Shown here piece by piece: positions 32,001 to 43,999 of a stretch of DNA of 64,000 nucleotides. Under the pieces are notes generated by a model. It was given only the letters and a program-made list of their open reading frames with translations. It searched no databases and had not been told where the DNA came from. The DNA comes from Edaphochlamys debaryana (taxonomy: Eukaryota; Chlorophyta; Chlorophyceae; Chlamydomonadales): contig JAEHOE010000001.1 of assembly GCA_016858145.1 (NCBI GenBank), positions 1,674,001-1,738,000 on the forward strand, read 5' to 3'. Every line of letters begins with the position of its first letter. The first letter of the stretch is position 1. The position numbers and the translations under genes are program-made.

Positions 32001-35000
32001 GCTGCTGCTGGGCGCGGGCCGCCGCCAGGGATGCCATGTGGTGCTGCAGGAAGGACGCGGCCGAGGGCGTGGCCCCCAGCTGGATGTGGTGGTGCGGGTG
32101 GTGGTGGTGGCCGTGGCCGTGCGCCCCCGGCACCGGCTGCGCCCCGAAGGCCAGGCCCTGGCTGGTGGTGAGGGAGGAGCCCAGCTGGGGCATGAAGGAG
32201 CCGGCCAGGCCGGACGCCTGCGGGGGTGGGGGGCAGGGGCGAGTGGGAGGCGCGCGAGGGGCAGGGGCAGCGTCTGCACGAAGACCGCCCATCGCACCAT
32301 CCTTATGTGTGCTGACCCCTGAGTGTGGGTCAAGACAACCCACTCCGCACAGCCCTGCCAGCCCCAACGCACCTGCAGGGAGGTGCCCAGCAGCGCCGAC
32401 GAGCCCGGGTGCGGCAGGGAAGACCCCAGCGACGCCGCCGAGCCCGCCGCGGCCGCCCCCGCCGCCGCCATGCCGCCGGGCGCCACGTAGCTCCCCGCCA
32501 GCATGCCGCTGAAGCCGGGGCTCAGCTGCTGCAGCGCCGCCATCGCTATCGCGTGGGCCTGCGCGTGGGCCTGGGCGTGGTGCGCGGGGCTGTACTGGAG
32601 CATCGCCATGGCGGCGGAGGCGCTGGCAGCGGCGGCGGCGGAGGTGCCGGCGGCGGTGAAGGAGCCGGGGTTAAAGGAGGCGTGGGCGAGGGCGCTGGCG
32701 GCGGCGTTGTTGATGGCCTGGGGGTCGGACGCGGCGGCGGCGGGCAGGCTGCCGAACATCGCGCCGCCGACCCCGCCGCCGCTGCCGTTGCTGCCGCCGC
32801 TGCCCGCCATGGCCTTGCCGTACGCGCCGAGCGAGCCGACGTGGTGGGCGGCCGCGGCCGCCGCGGCTGCTGCCGCGGCCGCCGCTGCGGCGGCGGCAGT
32901 CGACGGCATCTGCCCCGCCGCCGCGGCGCCGCCGCTGTGGCTGAGCTGGTGGTGGCCGGAGGCGCGGCCCGCCACCGCCACGGGTGGCGTGGGGTCGGCA
33001 GGCATGAAGGCGAGGGAGTGCGGCGGCTTGCGCGGGGGGTCCGGCTGCGGGCTGAAGGGCCCCGTGAAGGCCTCCCCCGTGATGAAGGGGTGCGCTGCCG
33101 CCTGCCGGGGGGTCCACCTGCGCGCACAGGTCCCCAAGACACGCCCAGTCGTATCCGGCTCTTATGCGACCCAGGCCGGACGGGTGGACACACGCCACCG
33201 GAGCTCAACGAACTTGGCCGGAGTACCCCGCAGGCGCACTTCCCCAAGTCTCACCTGCTTCTCAGGCTACCGTGACCCATCCCCGCCCCACCAGCCTCTC
33301 CCCCGCTGTCCCCGCCCGCGACCCTTTCCCCCCATACCCCCCACCGCCCCACCGCTTGCGCGGGTCCATCTCCAGCACCCCCATCAGGAAGTCGATGAAG
33401 CACTCTCGCGAGCGCCGCTCCCGGTCCACCTCCTCCGCGCTCAGGCTCTGCGCAGCACAGCAGGGAAGCACGCTCTTCAGCGACCAACCCCCACAGCCCC
33501 GGCCTCGCCCCCACGCGACGAAAGTGACGAAGGGTGAGAAAGGCGACCAGGGGAAAACAGAACAGGAAGGAGAGTGTGGTTAAGGGGTGGGATGAGGGGC
33601 GCGAGGGCGCAGGGGCGTACCTGCTTGAAGGGGTAGACGGCGATGATGTCGGGAAGGCTGGTGTGCGCGAAGTAGCGCTTGCCCGCGGGCGCCTTGCAGC
33701 TGTTCTTCCGCTCGAACTCGGCCTGCGAGGTCAGCGCGAACTGCGACACGGCCTGGCCCGTGGCGGGGTCCTGGGGGGCAGGCGCGGTGGGGACAGCGGC
33801 AAGGGGCGGCGCGGAGGGGAGCGTGAGGGCAGGCAGGAGAGCTGTGACCACCTCCCGCGTGGAGGTCCACACACGACACGGGCGCTGATCCCGCCCCTCT
33901 AGCCCCGCCTCCTCCCCGGGCACGCGCACCTGCACGACCCGCTTATTGAAAAACTTGTCGGCGTGCTTGGCTCCCTCCAGCAGCCAGTTGGGCGGCATGC
34001 CGAACGTCTGCACGATGCGTGTGAGCAGGTCGTGCTCGGAGGCGCCCGGGAAGAGCGGCAGGCCCAGGAACAGCTCCGCCGCCACGCAGCCCAGCGACCA
34101 CACGTCGATCGCCACCGTGTAGCCGCAGCCCAGCACCACCTCGGGTGACCTGCGGGCGGTTGGGGTGGTTGGTCGGTTGAGGTGATTGGTTGGTTAGGGC
34201 GGTTGGGTGGGTGCTTAGTTGCGAGGCCGTGAGGGCCAGGGTGCCGCTGAGGCGGAGCGGAGCAAAATGCAGGGGCGGAGATTGTGTGGCCCACCTGTAG
34301 AAGCGGGACTGGATGTACGAGTAGACGGTGCGGTTCTCGAAGCAGGCGGAGCCGAAGTCGATGAGCTTCAGGTCGCCGCTGTGCGGGCTCTTGAGCAGGA
34401 TGTTCTCGGGCTGCGCGGGAGGGGCAGGGAAGGGGACCAGAGTCGGGCCCAGCATCAGGCGCAGCTGCGGTGCTGCCTCCACCAGTACCCCTAATGTGAG
34501 CGTGCGAGCACGGGCCCTGCCCCACACGGGCCGTGGCTGCCCCAGTAGATGGCCGCATACCTTGATGTCGCAGTGGATTATGGATGCGTCCCGCAGCACC
34601 ACCAGGGCGTCCAGCAGCTGCCGCAGAAACAGCTGCACCAGGCTGAGGCTCAGGCCCCTAGGAGTTGGGAGCAACACATTCCGGGAAGGGGCGATGAAGT
34701 GAACACGAGGTGAGAAGGGGCAGCGGCCTCATCAAAAGTTCTCCATGCTTTAACCGCCAAGCCGCTGGTTCAAAGAGTGCCTCAAGCCCTGCCACACGCC
34801 TGCCCAGTCCCAAGCTGCGCACCTGAAGCCGTTCCTCCGCAGCAGCTCGAACAGGTTGACGTCGAGTCGCTCGAAGACCAGGCACAGGTGCTTGCGGTAG
34901 AGGAAGAAGTCCACCATGCGCACCACGTGGTGCTGGTCGCCCGGGTCGCACCGCGTGTTGAGCAGCTGCAGCAGCCCGATCTCCACCCGGGCCTGCGCCG

Positions 35001-36466
35001 AGGGGGGACAGAGCGGGTAGCAGGGGGTGAGATGCAGGGGTGCAGGCGTGCACATGAAGCCCTGATGTATGTAGGCAAGCCAATCCCGGCCGACCCACAT
35101 GGGCAACCTTCACCGCAGGCACGCTACGCCACGCCACGCCACGCGCCAATGCCCAGACTGTGTGCCCTCCTTTTATCATTAAAATACACACCTGGTGGTA
35201 GTACGCCGGCTGGTTCTTGATCACCTTGACGGCCACACTAGCGCCCATCTCCTCGCACCAGCACGACACCACCTGCCCAAACGTCCCCTGCCCCAGCATC
35301 TCGTGCACCACGTAACGCCGCAGTACGGCACCCGGCTGGCCGTTGATCAGCACGTCGTTCACGTGCATGATCAGATCGGAGTTCTCGTTGTCATGGCCGT
35401 CGTTCTTGACGCCGATGCTGGGCTTAGTCAGCACGCGGCGCGGGTTGGCGTTGTGGGAGTAGGCGTACGAGTGGTTGCAGGAGCGGTACACGGACACGAG
35501 GCCCGATGTAGCCTTGACCAGGAGCGCACAGGTGCGCGGCCGGCGATGGTGGGAGCTGGGCGGCGCGCTGGGGTTGCCCAGGCGCGCGCTCAGGCCTCCG
35601 GCGCCCAGAATCAGGCCGTCGGGCACTGAGGCGGCGAGCGGCTTCATGGAATAGGGCCGGAAGGCGCTGGCCCGGATGCCGCTGCGGCGGCGCGCTGCGC
35701 CGTCCCCGTGGGCGCCTGCAGGGGACGCGTGGTTGCCAGGGGCAGCGGTGCTGCGGCCGCTTGCCTCCGTTGCGGAGGCCGGGGTGGACGCGTCGCCGCT
35801 GCTGAGCCCGACACCGTCCATGGCGGACGGCCCGCCGACGACGGCCGGGGACACGGAGCCGCTCATCGGGTACGACCCGGCCCCGGCCCCGCCCCCGCTG
35901 CTGCGGTTCCAGCCCTGCCGGCTGCCGTTGCCGCTACTCCGCCGGCCGGCGCCGCTGGGCGAGGCCTGCAGGGCGGGACCTGGCGGCCCCGGCCCTCGCC
36001 CCGCACTGCCGTCGTGCCCCGACCCGCTGCCGCTTGCAGCCGCCGCGTGCCCCGGCAGGCCTCCGTTGGCCCCCGCGTAGCCGTTTGCGGAGGCGTACGG
36101 GCGGTGGCTTGCATGCCCACTGCCGTCCGCGGCCGTGCCAACGTCCATGTACGACACATGGTCGCTCCGCCGTCGGCCGGATACGGACGGTGCTGCGTCC
36201 TCTTGCACGCCGCCAGAGGTCCCGCCGTCATGGTATGGACTCATCATGACTGTGTCATCTACGCCCGCGGCTTCACCAGGCCGCCCGCCGCCCAGGCCGC
36301 TGGCGCTGCCGTCACGACCGGCGGCGGCGCCAACCGCCGCCGCCGTGTCGTCGGCATCATCACGCATTTGGAGCTCCTGCATCTCTCCACCGCCGCCACC
36401 GGCTCCGTTGGCACCGCCGGCCTGGGCTTGGTTCGGGAAATGGGCCCACGAGGCGGAGACGGCCAT
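29030..36466 (-). CDS. YAK1: YAK1/TAR1-type DYRK protein kinase with giant low-complexity tail
   Basis: Ten exons: 36466-35192, 34992-34823, 34657-34561, 34410-34295, 34149-33930, 33770-33621, 33447-33353, 33117-32373, 32217-30964, 30754-29030; 1,948 residues. Residues 1-380 are Ser/Gly/Ala-rich but contain the YAK1-type pre-kinase segment LTKPSIGVKNDGHDNENSDL. The kinase domain runs from about 385 to 720: GQGTFGQV loop (392-399), catalytic K414, HCDIKPEN (510-517, D512), DFG 532-534, and activation loop VYSYIQSRFYRSPEV with autophosphorylation Tyr546. YSY is the form seen in plant YAK1. Exons 8-10 add about 1,240 residues of poly-Ala, poly-Gln, Gly and His-rich sequence. In Chlamydomonas the YAK1 homologue TAR1 controls triacylglycerol accumulation and nutrient-stress response; the same role here is inferred. 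Kinase identity is secure; tail exon limits rest on phase and splice signals. Confidence 0.92.
29930..30065 (-). repeat. Gln/Ala-Gln codon repeat tract in the kinase tail
   Basis: CTG/TTG-rich + strand DNA encodes alternating poly-Gln and Ala-Gln runs on the minus strand (within exon 10). Related poly-Gln and poly-Ala runs recur through 29200-32900, making this exon block prone to replication slippage. Confidence 0.8.
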
Positions 36467-38044
36467 ATCGTGTCCTCAACTGAGGCCCTTGTATTTAAGG
36501 CCCACGGCTCTGCAGCCGCTGCCGTGAAAGGTGAATCGACACGAAGCCCTCCGCGTCAGGCAGGAAGGGCTGGCAAGGCCTGTCTGTAACTTGCTGAGTG
36601 AGTCTCCGGATAGCTGGACCAAATAAGCAAGCGGCTGTCACGCCGGCTTGCCGTCACACCTTGTTAAGCTTCGGTGCGCTGCTGCCGCGTCTCGAGATGC
36701 AGCAGCGCCCCAACCTTCAACCAACGGGGCAGAGCGCCTTTAAGGGTTGCTGCGAGAGGGGCCGCAGCGGACGGACCCGGGCGACGTCAGCTCGCCCAGC
36801 CGCTCCGCCGCGGAGCCCCGGCACGCGCTGCCGGGAGAGCTAAACTCGGTATCAAGCGGAGCGCCCAGCGCCGTTAGCATTGGTAAAAAGTCACGTCGCT
36901 GTGGCCGCCCACGCTGTTCTGGTGGCCAGGCCGCGCGGTAGATGCGTGGCCTCGGCCCCGATGGCCAGCACTGCTCAGCTGCGATGGCTTGTCCACCGTC
37001 GCCGTCGTACGCCTTAGAGTGTGATCAGTATGCTAAGGCGCAGCGCGTGTCGTGATGGGGGACTTGCCACCTCCGCCCGCGAGTCACGCGAAAAGTCCAC
37101 GTCTGAGCGTGTGGGCCCAACGCGGCAGCCAAGCTCAGCAGAGCAGCTCCACGGTCAGGACGTACGTACTCAGCCTCCCTGCGCAGCGGAAATGGGGCGC
37201 AGAGCGAGGAAGCACCAGGTTGCGCGGGGCACGGAAGCAAAACACCAAGGCCCAGGCACACCCTTCATCCCTAGTGCAAGCCATCGCTGTGTCTCGACAT
37301 GTGGTGCACGCTCGTGCGGCAAGGCCAATTAGCAGCATCCCGATTGTTGCGCGCCACACAAAGCCGCTACTCGTGCAACCTTAGCGGTTGTTCCCGACAA
37401 TCTAGAGGAGCTAGGCTGAAACCCAAGATGCCCGTGTTGGGAGCGCGGGAGCATCGCCAGCCCGGGGGATAGTCCCCGAGAGCGTTCCTCGCTGGTTATG
37501 GCCTCTCACCGGTGTTTGATCTCCACCTCCACCTGCTGCAGGCGTTGCGGGTAGCTCTACGCGCGGTATGTTTGGGTGCAATTGCTGTCTCTGGCTGTGT
37601 CCAGGTAGCTATTGAGGTGAGAATGGAGTCAGGGTGCTGTGTACAGAGTGCGGGAGTGAGGTAACAGGCCTGTGCACCTTGCAAGACATGAGACACCCGC
37701 ATGGGCTCGGAGTCCGGGCGAAACAGGCGAGCTGGCCGAGGTAACGCACTGCCATTAGCTGCGACCATACATATAACGGATTCAACGGCCATTCATTTAC
37801 AAGAACGCGAACTGGCAGCATCGCGGTCTGCCTTCAGCTGTTCCGTCTCCGTAGGCCCTCCCACTTGACTGGCGCCCGGCATCCCAGTTGATCGAGGCTG
37901 GCTCCAGCGGCAGCAGCAGGTGCCGGCGCGGCCTGGGCCGGCTGAGCGCCGTGGGTGGAGCCGTGCACAGGGCCAGCGGCGTTGGCTCTCACGGCCTGCA
38001 ACGTCGTGTTGCTCCCAAATGCGCTAGCTCCCTTCCGCATCAGG
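36467..38044. promoter_or_regulatory. Divergent promoter region, YAK1 kinase / FLY1-like E3
   Basis: About 1.6 kb lie between the divergent ATGs. On the kinase side TTAAATAC lies at about 36490-36498, too close to the ATG to be a sure TATA box. No open frame here is convincing. A few AT-rich stretches occur near 37380-37420 and 37740-37800. Confidence 0.4.
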
Positions 38045-41000
38045 ATGGGGGGCCACCATCCCCGCCTCCCCTCCCACCGGCTGCTGCCGCTGCTCTTCCT
38101 TGGCCTCCTGCTCTCGGGCGGCTCGCTGGTCCCAGCTGAGCCCCTGCTGGCGACACACCGCACCCGCGGGCTGACCTCCCGTCCGCTGCGGGACCCCGAC
38201 CCCTCTGCTGGAGCCTCAGTGGGGGCCGCTGCGAGGGCCAGAGGCCGAGCAAGCCCGCCGTCCAGCCCGCCACCCCCACCTCCCTGGGAGGTTCTCCTTG
38301 CGGATGACGTCGCAGCCCTCTACCCCGCCCACAATCCCAACACCACAGCCCTGCGGGGGCCGCCCCGCCTGGACGGCACCTACAAGGGGCTGTGGGTGAA
38401 GGACGTCTACGGGGATGCCCTCAGAAAGCTCGGCCTGCTGCAGTCGGACCGGGGCCACATCGTGCTGCAGCTGCCCGAGGACGCCAACCCCTCGCCCCGG
38501 CTGGAGGCCCCGGGGCAGCACGGCCCGAGCCCAGCGGACCCGGCCGGACAGGGCCAGCCGAGGGTGGCGGCGGTGGCGGAGGCGGGGGGAAGCGACGGTT
38601 GGCGCCGGGAGCGGCTGCCGGGTGGCGTGCAGGACCTCAAGGCAAGTTGACTAGGAGCGCGGGACGGCTCTTGGTCCTGGGCCCGGGCTTTCACGGGGCT
38701 GTCCTCTGTGTTGAGTCCCGGCTGAGAATACATGCGGACGGGTCCGGAGCTCCCGACTCATGTAGCCTGCGGGTCGCCTCCGCTGTTGCTCCGCTCGTTC
38801 CATTGTCAACCGCACGCCCATGTGGGCAGTGCCCTCTGCCCAGCTCCACGCCCCCCTGACAAGGAAGTAAGGAACGCGTGTCGTCCTGACGCGCCGCGCA
38901 GGGCGAGCTCATCCTGAGGGACGGGCTGCGCCTCACGGACCGGGACCTGCGCTTCAAGCTGCGGGGCGTGTGAGTGCGGGCGGGCAGGGCGGCCCTCAAA
39001 CCACACCTTGCTTGGGTCTCCCCTCAGGGAGGGGTGGCCAGACTGGTCCAAAAATGCGCACTGTCGCCGGAGCTGTCGCCCGGGCTTTCCCCCCACCTAC
39101 CTGCGGAACTCAGCTCTTCTTCCCTGTCCTCCTCGACCTGCCCCACGGCCATTCCCCGCAGCTACGTGCCCGCCTCGGGCTCGGTCCACGCGGTGCTGGA
39201 GCCGCTGCTGCCCATAGCCGTGGACGTGGAGGCGGGGGACGCGGCGGAGGCGCTGCGGCCGTGGGGGCGAGCAGCGGGGCCAGGGGCCGGGGGCGAGGAG
39301 GGAGACGGAGAGGCGCAGCAGGGGAGCGGCGCGTCTGCGCAGAGCTACAGGTGAGGGCACCGGAAGCGATTTGGTCAGGGCGCAGCGAGCTCGTCACACT
39401 CTGCGCAACTCAAGTCGCGAGTTCGGGCAGAGCTCATGTTCGTTAGCCTGATAACGGTGCTCTGCGTGTGTGACTGCAGGGAGGCCCTTCGGAACGCCGT
39501 CCGCAACATCTTCCTGCGCTGGCCGGGCGGCTACCGCTCCCTGCTGCGGCCGCCACCGCCCTCCGCGCTGCCGTATCGGGGCCGGGGTGCGGCCGCGGGC
39601 GCCGGGGCGGGCGGAGCGCCGCCCCTGCCGCCCTTCCCGCCGCCGCGGCCGCCGCTCGAGCTGGCTCTGCGCAAGACGTGCGAGTTCAGGGCCCACTTCA
39701 AGGTCTACTACAAGGGTGCGCCGTGCTGGGGGCCTGGGGGCGGCCCTGCCTTGGTCGATTCTCGCTTCTCGCTGCCTGCGGAGGGTCAGCCTCCGCTTCA
39801 ACCACGCTCGTCTGCTTTGTGGGTTTGCTTCGCTCCTTGCATAGGGTCAGCACACATGCACCGTTTCCCTACACGTACGCCTTCTGCAACGCTCATCCTT
39901 GGCCCACTTTGACTCATCCCACGTGCCCAGGTGACCCCGAGGCCCTGGCCCACGTGTCCCATCTGGGTCTGGACCAGCCAGCCCCCCCGCCCGCACCGCC
40001 GCCGCAGCCCTTGCCGCCAGCCGCCGCCACGCTGCCGCCGTCAGCCGCTGGTCTCCCTGCAGGGACACTTGCCGCGGGAGCAGCAGCGGCAGCCGGCAGC
40101 GGGGCCGCGACAGCCAGCACGGCGGGGACCAGGCGGCGGCGGGGGCTGATGGCGGATACGGAAATCTTCCACAGCACCCAGATGCTCATGCACGGGGCTG
40201 GCGGCGATCCAGCGGCTGACGAGGTTTCTGGGGTCTACGGCAACGGTACTTCGGCCGCCGTACAGCAGGACGGCGTGTACGGCCTGCCCAAGGGCATGGA
40301 CCCCAAGGTGCGTACACGCCAGACACAACGTCTCGCGTGCGAACAAAAAGCTGTTGCTTACTCTGACATGTGCAAGCCGCATCTGACGCGGCCGTGTTGA
40401 CCTACCATAGGACCCGGACCTGGAGCTTGTGGGCCTGGTGGTCAGCCCCAACTGCGACTTGGTCCTGCGCTTCAACTCCAGCTCCGTACACCTGGAGCGG
40501 TACTTTCGGCAGGCCATGCGGTACAGCGTGCTCATTGCGACCGTCACCATCAGCCAGGTGCGTGTTGAAGCACTGTGCGAGAGGTCGGGGCTGCACCGCA
40601 CCCCAGGATGCGCCGCACCGCCCCTCCGAGGACCCCGCCTCGCCCGCTCCACGCCTGAGCCCGCCTGGCCCTGGCTCCTTGTCCCCTGCTGTCTTCATTG
40701 TTCCCAGTACAGAATGCCCCTGCTCCCCCCTCCGATCCATCCCCGCCCCACTCCACCCCGTCCCAACCCAGATCGTGCTGTCCGTGGGCCAGATGGAGGC
40801 CTCCTCCACGCCTGCCGCCGCCGCCCGCATGTCCCTGTTCGGCACCACGCTGCAGGCCATCATGGACGCATACCAGTGCCTGCTGCACCTCACGGGCGGT
40901 GGGTCCTGGGCGGTAGAGCACGCACGTCTCTTGACGCGTCGGCCCCGCTTCCGGGGACTGATGGGGACGAGAAGACGGGGCAGTTCGCATCTTAGAGCCT

Positions 41001-43036
41001 CGCGGTTGGCGTGCATTTGCAACTGCCGCTGAGCTACAACTTACACCAAAATGTCCCCGTGGTCGCAGCCCTGGTGGTGGATGCGTTGTTCGGCGCCTTT
41101 GCGTCCATCGCCTTCCTGCAGTTCATCCTGTTTGCGGTGTTCGAGATGCGGCAGACGCTGCTGGTGTGGCGCGCGCAGCGCACCAGCGGCACCGGCGGCA
41201 ACGACGGCTTCTGGAGCATCCGCCGGGACATGTCCGCCGTGTACACACGGTTCTACTCGGCCCTGCTGTTCGGTGCGTGCTCGGGGGCGCCTGGGGCCCA
41301 GGTCAGGGCGTGTTGGGTTGCGAGGGGGGCGACGTGGGCCTGTAAGTGCTTGGGTCTGCGGCAGCTGGCGGCAGCGCACGGTGTCACTGCAAGCATTCGT
41401 CTTGGCATTCATTCATCATACAACCCTGGCTAATCTTCGCGGCCAACCCCTCCTCCTCCCCCCCCAGGCCTGCTGCTGCTGTTCCAGTTCCAGGCCTACC
41501 TGCCCTTCCTGGTGGTGGTGCTGCACAGCTGGTGGCTGCCGCAGGCAGGTGGCGGCGCGCGGGCCCTGCACAGGGGTCCTCAGGGTCCTCATCCTTGGGG
41601 CATCCGCACTCTGCATAGCCCCCCCCTGCGTGTAGCCTGGCTGCCAGGCCCAAGCCCGTGCCCAGCCCTCCCCTTCGAACCCCTTCCCCACCCGGGCCCA
41701 GGTGATCCACTCGGCCATCCTAGATTCCCGGCCGCCGCTCAATCTGACGTACGTGTGGGGCATGAGCGGCCTGCGCCTGGTGTCGCCGCTCTACTTCCTG
41801 GGCTGCCCCAGCAACCTGCTGCGGGTGCAGACGCGCCCGGGCATCTGCGTGGTGCTGGTGGCGTGGGTGGGGCTGCAGGCGGCGGCGCTGACGGCGCAGA
41901 TCAAGTGGGGGCCGAGGTGAGTGCGGCGCCACGTGCGGGCGGGGCTTTGGTGCGGGGTCCAGGCCATCTTCAGGTTACCTCCTCACCCGTAGCTCCAGCA
42001 CGGTGGTCAATCTTGATCTTGCGTGTGCGTGTGCCTGGGCCGTTAGGTCGTGCGTGCCCAAGGTCTTCCTGCCCAAGCGGTACGACTACCACCGCGCCGC
42101 CACGGCCCGGGAAATCGGCCTCGAGGACCCCGCCGCGCCGGCAGCCGCGGGCGAAGGCGCGGCGCCCGCAGCCGAGGGCGCGGAGGGCAGCAGCAGCGGC
42201 GCCCCCGGGGCGGCTCCGCCCTCCACCGCCGCCACAGCGTATGCCTCCTCGGCGCTACGGCGGTTAGCGGCCTGGCTGCCGTCGCCGGCGGCCTGGCTAC
42301 GGCGGACGCAGGCGGTCGGTGCCGCGGCCGCCGCTGCAGCGGCTGCGTTGCAGCGCGCCGGCACGGGCGGGCGGTCAGCGGGCGGCGGCGGGCGGCAGAG
42401 CGGCGGCGGCGGGGTGGATGAAGAGACGGGCCACGCCTCTAAGGAGTGCGTCATCTGCATGAACCCAGTGCCGCTGATGCCGCTGGGCTCGCGCATGCTG
42501 ACGCCGTGCGGTGAGTTGGGCCTGGATTGGGGCTGCTGGGGCCCCTGCGCGGGAAGCGTGGTGGTTCGAGACGCCGTGGGCAGGGCAGATGCCGATTGCT
42601 GATCGACTGGCGCCCAATGCTACTCACCTCCTGACCACGCCCCGTTTGCTCCCGTCCGCTACCGTCCGCAATCTGCGTGCCAGGCCACTTCTTCCATGAA
42701 CCCTGGTGCGTGCGCGCGTGTGGGCTTGAGGTCAGCAATCCACGGGCAACTTGCGAGCGAGCTCCGCGGACTTGACAATCACGGAGCACTCTGTCCACCG
42801 TCGACCTCCTTGCGCCCTCGCCCGGCTGGGGAGGCCATGCGCTATGCTGCTGCTGACGTTCCCCACCTGCCGACCCAGTGTGTGCCTTGTGTGCCTGCTT
42901 TGCGGCTGGCCAGGGCCCCACCTCAGTCCTGAACCCCGACTGCCCCACCTCCGCCCCCTTGCTGTGCAGCCTCACGCGCTGGATGAGCCTCAACCTCAGC
43001 TGTCCGACGTGCCGGCGCCCCTTGCCACCTGTCTAA
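38045..43036 (+). CDS. FLY1: FLY1/Tul1-like multispan RING-H2 E3 ubiquitin ligase
   Basis: Thirteen exons: 38045-38641, 38902-38969, 39162-39350, 39480-39715, 39931-40307, 40411-40557, 40772-40898, 41069-41272, 41468-41544, 41702-41916, 42047-42510, 42684-42705, 42970-43036; 929 residues. A signal peptide (LLPLLFLGLLLSGG) leads into a lumenal domain (GTYKGLWVKDVYG, LRGVYVPASG, CEFRAHFKVYYKG). The family-defining core follows: VSPNCDLVLRFN, hydrophobic helices, QAIMDAYQCLLHLTG, FAVFEMRQTLLVW, RFYSALLFG, HSWWLPQ, DSRPPLNLTYVWGM and FLPKRYDYHR. The C-terminal RING-H2 ligands are C880, C883, C900, H902, H905, C908, C919, C922, ending in CRRPLPPV as in plant FLYING SAUCER1. Family members act in the Golgi/endomembrane DSC-like system; FLY1 affects pectin methylesterification in seed coat. 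Introns 1 and 9 are GC-AG. Exon 12 is a 22-nt microexon encoding the HFFHEP zinc-ligand segment. Confidence 0.93.
38642..38901 (+). other. GC-AG intron 1 of the FLY1-like gene
   Basis: The donor is CTCAAG|GCAAGT, a perfect GC-type donor, and the acceptor is CGCGCAG|GGCGAG. Phase 0 is kept on both sides. A GT at 38646 would break the frame. Confidence 0.75.
41545..41701 (+). other. GC-AG intron 9 of the FLY1-like gene
   Basis: The donor is CCGCAG|GCAGGT and the acceptor GGCCCAG|GTGATC. Only the GC donor joins HSWWLPQ to VIHSAILDSR in phase. A GT four bases on gives the wrong phase. Confidence 0.75.
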
Positions 43037-43999
43037 GGGCATCGCTTGGGGAGGGAGGCCTGCCTTTCAGTTGGACTCGGCGACCGGCGCTCCAACCTGC
43101 GGGCGCGTACGAATGGCTGGTGTGGTCGAGGAAGCTTGGGGGGAAGGAAGGCGTTGTTGTGATGGCGTGGAGGTTTTGGGTATTTCATCGTCCTCGGAGT
43201 TCCCGCCCGTGTTCGAATACAGAGATGTGGGAAGCGGACTGCGCACCTCCTGCGCACGTGTTCGGGTTCGGGGTTCGGCCGCCACTCGCGCACCCCGGTC
43301 TGCCTCCACGAGGACTGCCGGCCGTGTAAGTATTATGTGGCGCTCCTCACTTACAACTAACAGCGGTGCAACTACAACGGGTCGCCTTCGCACGAAGGAC
43401 CGAGATTCCGGCGGTACACGCCGGTTCGGCCATTGCGCACCCCGCCGAGAACACATGCACGAAGGCTAGGCGTCGTCAGAACGCCAGGATACTCCAATTG
43501 CTACACACAGCGTACATTTCTACTCTCGCGGCGCAAAAGGCCTTAGTGGACTGGTTTCGTTTGGCTGACGCGCGCACGAAGGCATCGTTTGTTTACCTTC
43601 CAGCATTCATATCTGTAGACGGTTCCAACATATGCTGCCCGCATAATGCGAGAAGGCGCGAGGGGCGCGCAGCTCGATGCAACTGGAGCGGCGTGAGCCA
43701 AAGCCACCAGGGCTAGATGACTTTAGCCCTAGACAGTAAGAGACGAATGCCTCTGCCGCTGTCCGTTCGGCGCGTGGACGGCGATGGCCAGCAGGGAAGC
43801 AGTCTTGCCAGGGGAGCTCGCCTGTTTAGCAACAGCAACACGTGTACAGGGGATGGAAGGTGAGAGTCATGGCGGCTGCTACAAGTCAGGTCTCAGGTTA
43901 CGCATTGCGTAAGATGGACGGGCCCACAGCCAGCGCAGTCGTCTTAAAGCCCTTTCCACGCGCGTGGAGTTGCGTCCCTCTGTCGCTCGGTGTCTACGG
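43037..43999. other. Intergenic region with FLY1 3' UTR
   Basis: The region holds the FLY1 3' UTR, with TGTAA at 43325-43329, then about 670 bases before the next gene. Nothing coding is supported. It is less GC-rich than the flanking genes. Confidence 0.45.
43325..43329 (+). terminator. Probable TGTAA polyadenylation signal of the FLY1-like gene
   Basis: TGTAA (in GCCGTGTAAGTATT) lies 289 bases after the TAA stop, a normal green-algal 3' UTR length. Confidence 0.5.

Noticed and set aside
29783..32367. Long plus- and minus-strand frames overlapping the kinase tail
   Set aside because: Out-of-frame readings of Gln/Ala codon repeats. The chosen frame continues from the kinase domain with matching splice phases.
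42556..42600. Possible tRNA T-arm (GGTTCGAGAC)
   Set aside because: No matching A box, acceptor stem or anticodon arm surrounds it, and it lies within an intron of the FLY1-like gene.
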